Source: Gemmatimonas sp. UBA2094 (lineage in GTDB: Bacteria; Gemmatimonadota; Gemmatimonadetes; Gemmatimonadales; Gemmatimonadaceae). Taken from it: DNA of 5,198 nucleotides. The DNA lies in the NCBI GenBank assembly GCA_002331565.1, contig DCZC01000148.1, positions 1 through 5,198 on the forward strand, read 5' to 3'. This document shows positions 1-5,198 of this stretch, in pieces (position 1 is the stretch's first letter; the number at the start of each line of letters is the position of its first letter). The position numbers were made by a program, and so were the translations under genes. The notes under the pieces are model-generated. The model was not told where the DNA came from. It ran no database searches and saw only the letters and a list, made by a program, of their open reading frames with translations.

Positions 1-304
1 TGCCGTCGCAACGCGCGCCGAACCCCCAGATCGCTTCCAGGTCGGAACGGAGGTCGTACGTGAGGCGGATGGCCTGCCCGCTCGCGCAGACCTCGGCCGC
101 GCGCGCCGCGACGTCACCTTCGAGGCAGCCACCGCTCACCGCGCCGGCGAGCACCCGCCCGTCGGCATCCACGAGGAGACGCGCACCGGGCTGGCGATAG
201 GAGGAGCCATCCACCTGCACCAGCGTGGCGAGTGCCAGCGGGACGTCGGGGCGCGCCAGGCGAGCTGCCTGCGCTGCACGCGCGAGTTCCACGAAGCCGG
301 ACAC
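1..304 (-). CDS. XdhC/CoxI-family molybdoenzyme maturation protein (N-terminal part, cut by window edge)
   Basis: Reading the minus strand from a GTG at 304 gives 101 codons that run off the left edge. The family inserts molybdenum cofactor into xanthine dehydrogenase, CO dehydrogenase and related molybdenum hydroxylases in the cytoplasm. Visible family signatures are ALATLVQVDGSSYRQPGARL (residues 24-43), the cysteine-containing SGGCLEGD (57-64; compare the usual GGC.E) and YDLRSDLEAIWGFGARCDG (83-101), which matches the end of the conserved XdhC N-terminal domain. The GTG start is chosen because an in-frame stop lies only 8 codons upstream and a GGAG sits 5 nt before it. The longer minus-strand frames across this stretch lack any family motif. 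The gene diverges from the efflux operon. Its client enzyme genes are not in the window, so its partner is unknown. The C-terminal Rossmann-like domain, if present, lies outside. The family call is strong; the exact client is not known. Confidence 0.87.
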   Translation of the reverse strand, partial: MSGFVELARAAQAARLARPDVPLALATLVQVDGSSYRQPGARLLVDADGRVLAGAVSGGCLEGDVAARAAEVCASGQAIRLTYDLRSDLEAIWGFGARCDG

Positions 305-309
305 GGTCG

Positions 310-313
310 CTCC
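310..313 (-). promoter_or_regulatory. Shine-Dalgarno for the XdhC-family gene
   Basis: GGAG read on the minus strand, with 5 nt between it and the GTG at 304. It decides the start codon because no ATG lies between the upstream in-frame stop and this GTG. It is the clearest ribosome binding site in the window; the genes on the other strand have weak ones or none. Confidence 0.55.
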
Positions 314-402
314 AGGGATTGATGGGAATCAGCGCGTCGGGGATACGGTGCGCCGTACACAATCGATACGGGTACAATAGGGCGCCCGTCGCCCGCGCGC
401 CA

Positions 403-417
403 ACCGCCACCGGCGGT
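403..417. repeat. Short GC-rich inverted repeat in the divergent intergenic region
   Basis: ACCGCC and GGCGGT form a perfect 6-bp inverted repeat around a 3-nt spacer. No T-tract follows on either strand, so it does not look like an intrinsic terminator. It could be a protein-binding site for the XdhC-side promoter or simply chance in GC-rich DNA. The rest of 305-520 shows no convincing gene. A TACAAT hexamer at 373-378 resembles a plus-strand -10 box but has no matching -35 at the usual spacing. Confidence 0.2.
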
Positions 418-520
418 ATGGTCGAGGCCGTCTGCGAGGGCACGTGCGCGCTATGAAACCGGCGCTTTCCACGATCCGTTAACCCGACGAACGCTGGCCG
501 TCCAGCGGTCCCGTATCTTG

Positions 521-558
521 AAGCAAGTGCCTACTTGCATGCAAGCAGGTACTTGCTT
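521..558. promoter_or_regulatory. Tandem palindromic operator, probable TetR-family binding site
   Basis: The 38 bp form a near-perfect palindrome centred between 539 and 540, with only two mismatched pairs across 19-bp arms. Within it lie two 16-bp palindromes: GCAAGTGCCTACTTGC (523-538), with perfect 6-bp arms, and GCAAGCAGGTACTTGC (541-556), with one arm mismatch. They are separated by AT, so their centres are 18 bp apart. Two side-by-side palindromes suit two repressor dimers. The site ends 11 bp before the start codon of the TetR-family gene, where autoregulators of this family commonly bind. Binding by this protein is inferred from position and symmetry. A transcribed hairpin is the alternative if the transcript starts further upstream. 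Confidence 0.72.
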
Positions 559-563
559 ATCCT
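535..563 (+). promoter_or_regulatory. Probable promoter of the regulator-efflux operon
   Basis: A TTGCAT (535-540) and a TATCCT (558-563) are spaced by 17 bp and resemble sigma-70-type -35 and -10 boxes (3 of 6 and 4 of 6 consensus matches). The -35 lies across the centre of the palindrome and the -10 at its right edge, so a bound repressor would block RNA polymerase. Transcription would begin about 7 nt after the -10, at or beside the ATG at 570, giving a leaderless or nearly leaderless mRNA. This agrees with the lack of any Shine-Dalgarno before that ATG. The boxes are weak individually; their position is the main support. Confidence 0.45.
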
Positions 564-569
564 CAGAAA

Positions 570-1223
570 ATGATCGACGATCACCGACATCGCATTCTGC
601 AGGCGGCCGCACGCGTCTACACCCAGCACGGGTGGCGCGGCGCGACCACCAAGCGCATCGCGGAAGAGGCCGGCGTGAACGAGGTCACCCTCTTCCGCCA
701 CTTTGGATCCAAGGAAGCGCTGCTCGAGCAGATGATCCGGGATCTGGCCGCGGCGAAGGCCGACATGCGCCTCCCCGACGCACCCGCCGAGCCAGAGCGC
801 GAGCTCACGGCGTGGGCCGTCGCGCACCACAAGGAGACGTGCGGCAAGCGCCCGCTCATCCGGCAGATGATGTCGGACTTCGAGGAGCGCCCCGACCTCG
901 TGCCCTGCGCGGTCGAAGGGCCCAACAGCGCCATGACGCAGCTGCGCAGCTATGTCGCGCGCCTGCGGGACGGCGGATTCATGAACGACCATCTCGTGCT
1001 CTCGGCGGCCGAACTCGAAGCGGCCATCTCGATGTTCATGGGGGCGGTCTTCGCCGACGGCATGAATCGCGACGTCATGCCGGTGATGTTCACGCAGCCC
1101 GTGGATGAAACCCTGCGGGCCTATGTCCGGATTTTCCTGCGGGGCGTGCATGCGCTGCCGGAACCCGTGTTGCCCGGCACCGCCCGGTCTGCCACACCGA
1201 CTCTCACTTCCACTTCCGAATGA
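570..1223 (+). CDS. TetR/AcrR-family transcriptional repressor of the efflux operon
   Basis: This 217-residue protein has the usual TetR length and layout. The N-terminal three-helix DNA-binding domain spans about residues 5-55, beginning with HRILQAAARVYTQHGWRGAT. The helix-turn-helix follows in TTKRIAEEAGVNEVTLFRHF (26-45), then GSKEALLEQMI, the classic end of the domain. Residues 60-200 are mostly helical and should form the ligand-binding and dimerisation domain, which is poorly conserved in this family, so the inducer cannot be named. The tail after about 200 is Ser/Thr/Pro-rich and looks disordered. The ATG at 570 puts the N-terminus at normal length and has no Shine-Dalgarno. The stop overlaps the next start as ATGA, so regulator and pump are co-transcribed and probably translationally coupled. 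It most likely represses its own operon through the palindrome just upstream. Family assignment is firm; the target and repressor role are inferred. Confidence 0.95.
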   Translation: MIDDHRHRILQAAARVYTQHGWRGATTKRIAEEAGVNEVTLFRHFGSKEALLEQMIRDLAAAKADMRLPDAPAEPERELTAWAVAHHKETCGKRPLIRQMMSDFEERPDLVPCAVEGPNSAMTQLRSYVARLRDGGFMNDHLVLSAAELEAAISMFMGAVFADGMNRDVMPVMFTQPVDETLRAYVRIFLRGVHALPEPVLPGTARSATPTLTSTSE

Positions 1224-2773
1224 CGGCCCTTTCCCGTGCCCGCGCCAACCGCGTGGCACTGTCCGCGATGGCCATCGGCCTCGTGATCTGCGGCGCGGCA
1301 CCGCTCGCCGCCCAGAGCACGCCGCCCGTGCGTCCACTCTCCCTCGCCGAGGCGCTGACGATCGCGCGCGGAGCGAGTGAAAACGTCGAACTCGCCAAGG
1401 CCGGCGCGCAGCGCGCGCGCGGCCAGCAACTGTCTGCCCGCTCGGCCATGCTGCCGCAGGTGGGGACCACGCTCAGCTGGCAGAAGCAGCTGCAGAACCA
1501 GTTCTCGGCGCTCACCAACCGCAGCAGTGGCTCCGGCTCCGGAACAGGTGGCGGCAGCGACACCGCGAGTACAGCGGAAAACCCCATCACGCGCATCTTC
1601 GCCTCGCAGTACAACTTCAATTTCGGCCTCAACGCGTCGCAACCGCTCTTCACGGGCGGACGGGTCACGGCCGGATTGCGCAGTGCGAAGTTCGCCCGCG
1701 AGTCGGCGGAACTTGGGATCACGAGCGCCGAAGCCCAGGTGCAGCTCGACGTCACGGCGGCGTACTACGATGCGTTGCTCGCCGATCGGCTGGCCGTCAT
1801 CGCCGACTCTGCCTTCGTGCAGGCCGAGCGCACGCTCCGTCAGGTTCAACTCACGCGCAACGTGGGATCGGCGTCGGAGTTCGAACTCATCCGGGCGCGC
1901 GTGACACGCGACAATCAGCGCCCGCAACTCCTGCAGGCGCGCACCGCGCGCGAAACGGCGATGCTCCGCTTGCGTCAGCTGCTCGATCTGCCGGCCAACC
2001 AGCCGCTGCAGCTTACCGACAGCATCGCCGAGGTACCGGTGGCCGCCGAACCGGTCGCCGCGCCGGTCACCAGCGTCAACGTCGATCCGGCTACCGTGCT
2101 GGCGGCGGACGCGCGCGTGCAGGGTGACGTGTCGCGCATGGTGGCCGCCACCGATACCACCGCCCGCGCCCGTGCCGCCGTGAAGCAGGCGGCGTTCGGG
2201 GTGAATGTGGCGGAGCAGCAACTCCGCGCCACCAAGGCGCAGCGGTTCCCGCAGATCAGCGCCACGACCAACTATCAGCGCCTCGCGTACCCGAAGAACA
2301 TTCTGCCCACGAGCCTCAACGACTTCCTGCCCAACTGGACGGTGGGCATCGGGCTCTCGTATCCGCTCTTCACCGGTGGCAACATCCGCGGGCAGATCAC
2401 CGCGGCCGAAGCCGGTGTGGTCGAAGCACGTCAACGGCTCAAGCTGGCGCAGGAAGGGGCTACGCTCGATGCCCGCCTGGCGGCCCTGCAGCTCACCGAA
2501 GCCGAGGCCAACTGGCAGGCGAGCGTGGGCACCGCCGAGCAGGCGCAGCGTGCCTACGCCATTGCCGAAGTGCGTTTCCGCGAAGGGATCTCCACGCAGC
2601 TCGAGCTCTCGGAAACGCGCGTCCAGCTGCAGCAGGCGCTCGCCAACCGCGCCCGCGCGGCCCGTGATCTGCAAGTCGCGCGCAAGCGCCTCGAACTCCT
2701 CCCGTATCTCCCGCTGTCCGCTGGTGGCACCACCAGCGCGGCGTCTTCCATGACCATGGGTACTTCGCGATGA
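1220..2773 (+). CDS. TolC-like outer-membrane efflux channel (OEP family)
   Basis: The 517-residue protein is the exit duct of the pump: a trimeric outer-membrane barrel with a long periplasmic helical tunnel. Residues 1-31 form a Sec signal peptide, with arginines at the N-terminus, a hydrophobic stretch at about 12-27, and likely cleavage after LAA before Q32. The mature part shows the two-fold repeat typical of the family. Halves are at about 38-260 and 318-495, each with long Ala/Gln/Glu/Arg-rich helices and a matching strand motif, QPLFTGG (141-147) and YPLFTGG (381-387). A Gly/Ser-rich segment at 102-119 probably lies in the first surface loop, and the linker at 268-300 is rich in Pro, Val and Ala. 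The ATG overlaps the regulator's stop (ATGA), the end overlaps the adaptor's start in the same way, and no Shine-Dalgarno is visible. The C-terminus after about 500 is a flexible tail. Channel role is firm; the substrate is unknown. Confidence 0.94.
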   Translation: MTALSRARANRVALSAMAIGLVICGAAPLAAQSTPPVRPLSLAEALTIARGASENVELAKAGAQRARGQQLSARSAMLPQVGTTLSWQKQLQNQFSALTNRSSGSGSGTGGGSDTASTAENPITRIFASQYNFNFGLNASQPLFTGGRVTAGLRSAKFARESAELGITSAEAQVQLDVTAAYYDALLADRLAVIADSAFVQAERTLRQVQLTRNVGSASEFELIRARVTRDNQRPQLLQARTARETAMLRLRQLLDLPANQPLQLTDSIAEVPVAAEPVAAPVTSVNVDPATVLAADARVQGDVSRMVAATDTTARARAAVKQAAFGVNVAEQQLRATKAQRFPQISATTNYQRLAYPKNILPTSLNDFLPNWTVGIGLSYPLFTGGNIRGQITAAEAGVVEARQRLKLAQEGATLDARLAALQLTEAEANWQASVGTAEQAQRAYAIAEVRFREGISTQLELSETRVQLQQALANRARAARDLQVARKRLELLPYLPLSAGGTTSAASSMTMGTSR

Positions 2774-3957
2774 CCACCCCTCCGCGCCGCACGGCGCCTT
2801 TCGCCCGCTTCGCGCTGACCGCCGCGTCGCTCGCCATGCTGACGGCGTGCGGCAAGAAGTCCGATGCGCCCGTCGACAACCAGGCCATCACACAGGCGGT
2901 CGGCCCCGACAACATCGCGGTCGCCACGTCGGACACGCTCAGCAGCGGCCCCGCGATTTCCGGCACGCTGGCCGCCGATCGCGAGGCGCGCCTCCGCGCC
3001 GAAGTGGCCGGCCCCGTGTTGCAGACCTTCGTCGATGCCGGACAACAGGTGAGTGCCGGTACCGTGCTCGCGCGCATCGACGACTCGGCCGTGCGTGATG
3101 CCAGCATCTCCGCCCGCTCGGCGGTAACGCAGGCCTCCGTCGCCGCGCAGCAGGCCGAGAAGGAGCTGCAGCGGTCTCGCGCCCTCGCCGCTGCCGGCGC
3201 CATCGCCGAGCGAGACGTCGAGGGCGCCGAACGCGCCAATCTCGGCGCCCAGGCCGCCCTCGCGGATGCCAAGGCGCGCCTCTCGGTGGCCGAGAAGAAT
3301 CTCCGCAACACGCAGGTGCGCGCGCCGTTCGCCGGCATCGTGGCTGAGAAGTCAGTGAGCCCCGGGGACATCGTGGCGCCCGGTGCCGCGCTGTTTACTG
3401 TGATCGACCCGCGCAGCTTGCGCGTGGAAGCCTCCGTCCCCGCGGTGGCCCTCGGCGATGTGCGTATCGGCGCGCCGGTCACCTTCACGGTGAACGGGTC
3501 GGACCGTGAGCTGCAGGGGCGCATCACCCGCATCGCCCCGATGGTGAACCCGCAGACGAAGCAGGTGGCCATCCAGGCATCGGTGCCCAACAATGCCGGC
3601 GTACTCGTGGCCGGGCTGTTCGTGGAAGGGCGTGTCGCGGCGCAGAAGCGTCTCGGGGTGCTCGTGCCCGAACAGGCGGTCGATCAGACCGGCGGGGTCG
3701 TGCCCAGCGTGATGCGCCTCAAGGGCGGCAAGGTGGAGAAGGTGGACGTGCAGCTCGGGCTGCGTGACGAGGACGCCGAGCGCGTCGAGATCGCAGCCGG
3801 TCTCGCGGCCGGCGATACGGTGTTGCTCGGCGCGGCCCGCGGCATCTCGGTCGGGGTAACGGTGACCGTGTCGGCCCCTGCCGATGCATCGGCGAAGAAC
3901 GCTACGGCGAAGGCGGTCGCTCCGACCGCCGACAGCACGCCGAAGGCGAAGAACTGA
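2770..3957 (+). CDS. RND efflux periplasmic adaptor (membrane fusion protein), lipoprotein
   Basis: The 395-residue adaptor links the inner-membrane pump to the outer-membrane channel. A lipoprotein signal ends in the lipobox LTAC with the lipidated Cys at 27, so it should be membrane-anchored in the periplasm like AcrA. Domains in order: a beta strand lead-in (57-76); first lipoyl half, including EVAGPVLQTFVDAGQQVSAG (78-97); an Ala/Gln/Glu/Arg-rich helical hairpin (about 108-180); second lipoyl half, including VRAPFAGIVAEKSVSPGDIV (183-202); beta barrel (about 215-290); and membrane-proximal domain (about 295-368), including VLVPEQAV and GDTVLLG. The final 27 residues are Ala/Lys/Thr-rich and probably disordered. 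Its start overlaps the channel gene's stop as ATGA, with no clear Shine-Dalgarno, and the pump gene begins 16 nt after its stop. Length and domain order fit the HlyD/AcrA-type family well. The protein cannot be assigned to a particular named system. Confidence 0.95.
   Translation: MTTPPRRTAPFARFALTAASLAMLTACGKKSDAPVDNQAITQAVGPDNIAVATSDTLSSGPAISGTLAADREARLRAEVAGPVLQTFVDAGQQVSAGTVLARIDDSAVRDASISARSAVTQASVAAQQAEKELQRSRALAAAGAIAERDVEGAERANLGAQAALADAKARLSVAEKNLRNTQVRAPFAGIVAEKSVSPGDIVAPGAALFTVIDPRSLRVEASVPAVALGDVRIGAPVTFTVNGSDRELQGRITRIAPMVNPQTKQVAIQASVPNNAGVLVAGLFVEGRVAAQKRLGVLVPEQAVDQTGGVVPSVMRLKGGKVEKVDVQLGLRDEDAERVEIAAGLAAGDTVLLGAARGISVGVTVTVSAPADASAKNATAKAVAPTADSTPKAKN
3912..3930 (+). repeat. 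Perfect GC-rich inverted repeat inside the adaptor gene's 3' end
   Basis: GGCGGTCG (3912-3919) and CGACCGCC (3923-3930) form a perfect 8-bp inverted repeat around a 3-nt loop, CTC. In RNA this would be a compact stable hairpin 43 nt before the pump start codon. No run of T follows, so it is not a standard terminator. It encodes part of the adaptor's low-complexity tail, where codon choice is free to drift. It could shield the upstream mRNA from decay or tune pump expression, or be chance. Confidence 0.35.
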
Positions 3958-3973
3958 CCACGAGCGGACTCCC

Positions 3974-5198
3974 ATGTTCATCTCAGATTTTGCGATCAAA
4001 CGCCCCCTGATCACCGTCGTGTCCATGCTGGCACTGGCGGGGTTCGGTCTGGTCGCGCTCTCCCGGTTGCAGACCGACGAGTTCCCGGAGGTGCAGCCGC
4101 CGGTGGTGCTCACGACGGTGATCTACCCGGGCGCGTCGCCGGAACAGGTGGAGCGCGAAGTCCTCGAGCCCATCGAGGAAGCCATCCAGTCCATCTCCGG
4201 CGTGAAGAAGATGGAAGGCGAGGCGCGCGACGGGTACGCCCAGATCACGACGCAGTTCGTCTACTCGAAGGATCTGCAGGAGGCCTCGCAGGAGATCCGT
4301 GACGCCATCGGCACCAAGCGTCAGGACCTGCCGCAGGAAATCGAGGAGCCGATCCTGCGCAAGTTCAATCCCACCGACGCGCCCATCGTGACGCTCGGTC
4401 TGTCGTCGAACACGCTGTCGCCGGCGCAGCTCACGTTGCTCGCGGATCCGGGGATCACGCGCGAACTGCGCGCGATTCCCGGCGTGGCCGACGTGTCCGT
4501 CACCGGGTCGGTGAAGCGCGAGCTCACCGTGAATCTCGACCCGCAGCGCCTCTTGGCAGCCGGCGTCTCGGTGCCGCAGGTGGTGGGCGCGCTGCAGCAG
4601 GGCAACCTCGCGGTGCCGGTGGGGCGCGTGAACGGCGCGCTCGAAGAGCGTACGATCCGTCTGCGCGGACGCCTCGACGGGCCGCAGGACTTCATGAGCC
4701 TCGTGGTGGCGGAAAAGGGCGGCCGCGTGGTGCGTCTCGGTGACGTGGCCACCGCCGAAGACGGCATCGAGGAGCAGCGGACGCTCGCGCTGTACAACGG
4801 CAAGGACGCCGTCGGCATCGAAATCAAGAAGACCAAGGGGTACAGCACGACCGCCGTTGCCGAAGCTGTGCTGAGCAAGGTGGCGACGCTCGATTCGGTG
4901 GTGAAGCCGCAGGGGGCCACCCTCACGGTGATCAAGAACAAGGGGCAGCGTGTCACCAACTCGGTGAACAACGTACAGAGCGCGCTCGTCGAGGGCGCCG
5001 TGCTCACCGTGCTCGTGGTGTTCCTGTTCCTCAACTCGTGGCGCTCGACGGTAATTACCGGCTTGGCGCTGCCGGTGTCGGTGCTGGCGAGCTTCGTGGC
5101 GGTGTGGGCCTTCGGCTTCACACTCAACACGATGTCGCTGCTCGGGCTCTCGCTCGCCATCGGCATTCTCATCGACGATGCCATCGTGGTGCGCGAGA
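3974..5198 (+). CDS. RND efflux transporter permease, HAE1-type (N-terminal 408 residues, cut by window edge)
   Basis: This is the inner-membrane, proton-driven pump protein. Full-length members have about 1,000-1,100 residues with 12 helices, so about 40 percent is present. The start MFISDFAIKRPLITVVSMLA is the standard RND N-terminus leading into TM1 (about 12-30). The first periplasmic porter region follows (31-337), with family motifs such as FPEVQPPVV, YPGASPEQVEREV and AIPGVADVSV. TM2 is about 338-354, TM3 359-380 and TM4 386-406. TM4 carries adjacent aspartates D401 and D402 in GILIDDAIVVRE, matching the proton-relay pair of AcrB (D407/D408). The pattern is that of drug-type HAE1 pumps and not of SecD-like proteins. 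The gene starts 16 nt after the adaptor stop; GAGCGG (3962-3967), 6 nt before the ATG, is a weak ribosome-binding candidate. Nothing in the visible part is broken. Substrate range cannot be predicted. Confidence 0.97.
   Translation, partial: MFISDFAIKRPLITVVSMLALAGFGLVALSRLQTDEFPEVQPPVVLTTVIYPGASPEQVEREVLEPIEEAIQSISGVKKMEGEARDGYAQITTQFVYSKDLQEASQEIRDAIGTKRQDLPQEIEEPILRKFNPTDAPIVTLGLSSNTLSPAQLTLLADPGITRELRAIPGVADVSVTGSVKRELTVNLDPQRLLAAGVSVPQVVGALQQGNLAVPVGRVNGALEERTIRLRGRLDGPQDFMSLVVAEKGGRVVRLGDVATAEDGIEEQRTLALYNGKDAVGIEIKKTKGYSTTAVAEAVLSKVATLDSVVKPQGATLTVIKNKGQRVTNSVNNVQSALVEGAVLTVLVVFLFLNSWRSTVITGLALPVSVLASFVAVWAFGFTLNTMSLLGLSLAIGILIDDAIVVRE

Noticed and set aside
373..378. TACAAT resembling a -10 box on the plus strand
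   Set aside because: No -35-like hexamer is found at 16-18 bp upstream, and it is far from the start codon it would serve.
114..443. Alternative open frames over the left end, on both strands
   Set aside because: Only the minus-strand frame starting at GTG 304 gives XdhC-family motifs, and it has a ribosome binding site. The others are low-complexity shadows.
452..481. A tiny plus-strand reading frame of 9 codons beginning ATGAAACCG
   Set aside because: It has no Shine-Dalgarno, no context and too few residues to judge.
1121..2674. A long minus-strand open frame opposite the outer-membrane channel gene
   Set aside because: It is very rich in Arg, Gly and His, has no recognisable domain, and mirrors a clear TolC-family gene. 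Long antisense frames are expected in GC-rich coding DNA.
2671..2687. GCAAGT and CGCAAGC in the channel gene, resembling the operator half-site
   Set aside because: The two copies are in the same orientation, do not form a palindrome, and are explained by codons for Gln-Val-Ala-Arg-Lys-Arg.
4321..5184. A minus-strand open frame opposite the RND pump gene
   Set aside because: It is Ser/Thr/Arg-rich with no motif, and the plus strand here encodes unmistakable RND sequence.
5174..5197. Arg after the paired aspartates in TM4 of the pump (DDAIVVRE), unlike AcrB
   Set aside because: The form DDAIVVRE is familiar in many HAE1-type pumps, so it is not a notable departure.

Overview
This GC-rich window holds the start of a molybdenum-enzyme maturation gene on the minus strand. 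Diverging from it is a four-gene plus-strand operon encoding a tripartite RND multidrug-type efflux pump led by its own TetR-family repressor. Third codon positions are mostly G or C, the pump genes overlap by ATGA, and several signal sequences and motifs look like those of soil Gram-negative bacteria. My best guess is Gemmatimonadota, for example a Gemmatimonas relative. That is an impression from protein style and is not proven here. The outer-membrane factor shows that the host has an outer membrane.

Layout: (1) Positions 1-304, minus strand: the N-terminal 101 codons of an XdhC/CoxI-family protein, cut by the left window edge. (2) Positions 305-569: a divergent intergenic region. Its right end carries a striking 38-bp near-perfect palindrome (521-558), made of two 16-bp operator-like palindromes, immediately before the TetR start codon. 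(3) 570-1223: TetR-family regulator. (4) 1220-2773: TolC-like outer-membrane factor. (5) 2770-3957: lipoprotein periplasmic adaptor (membrane fusion protein). (6) 3974-5198 and beyond: RND inner-membrane pump, cut by the right edge in the fourth transmembrane helix.

How the parts work together: the RND protein should take up substrate from the periplasm or inner-membrane leaflet using proton flow through the paired aspartates in TM4. The adaptor bridges it to the TolC-like channel, which opens to the outside. TetR probably binds the tandem palindrome, which overlaps the likely promoter, and so represses itself and the pump genes until a ligand releases it. The substrate cannot be read from the sequence.

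The basic system is a known type. The features most worth following up are the tandem operator architecture, the apparently leaderless start of the regulator, and the near absence of Shine-Dalgarno sequences in an operon that seems to rely on translational coupling. I saw no RNA genes, CRISPR arrays, insertion sequences or attachment sites.
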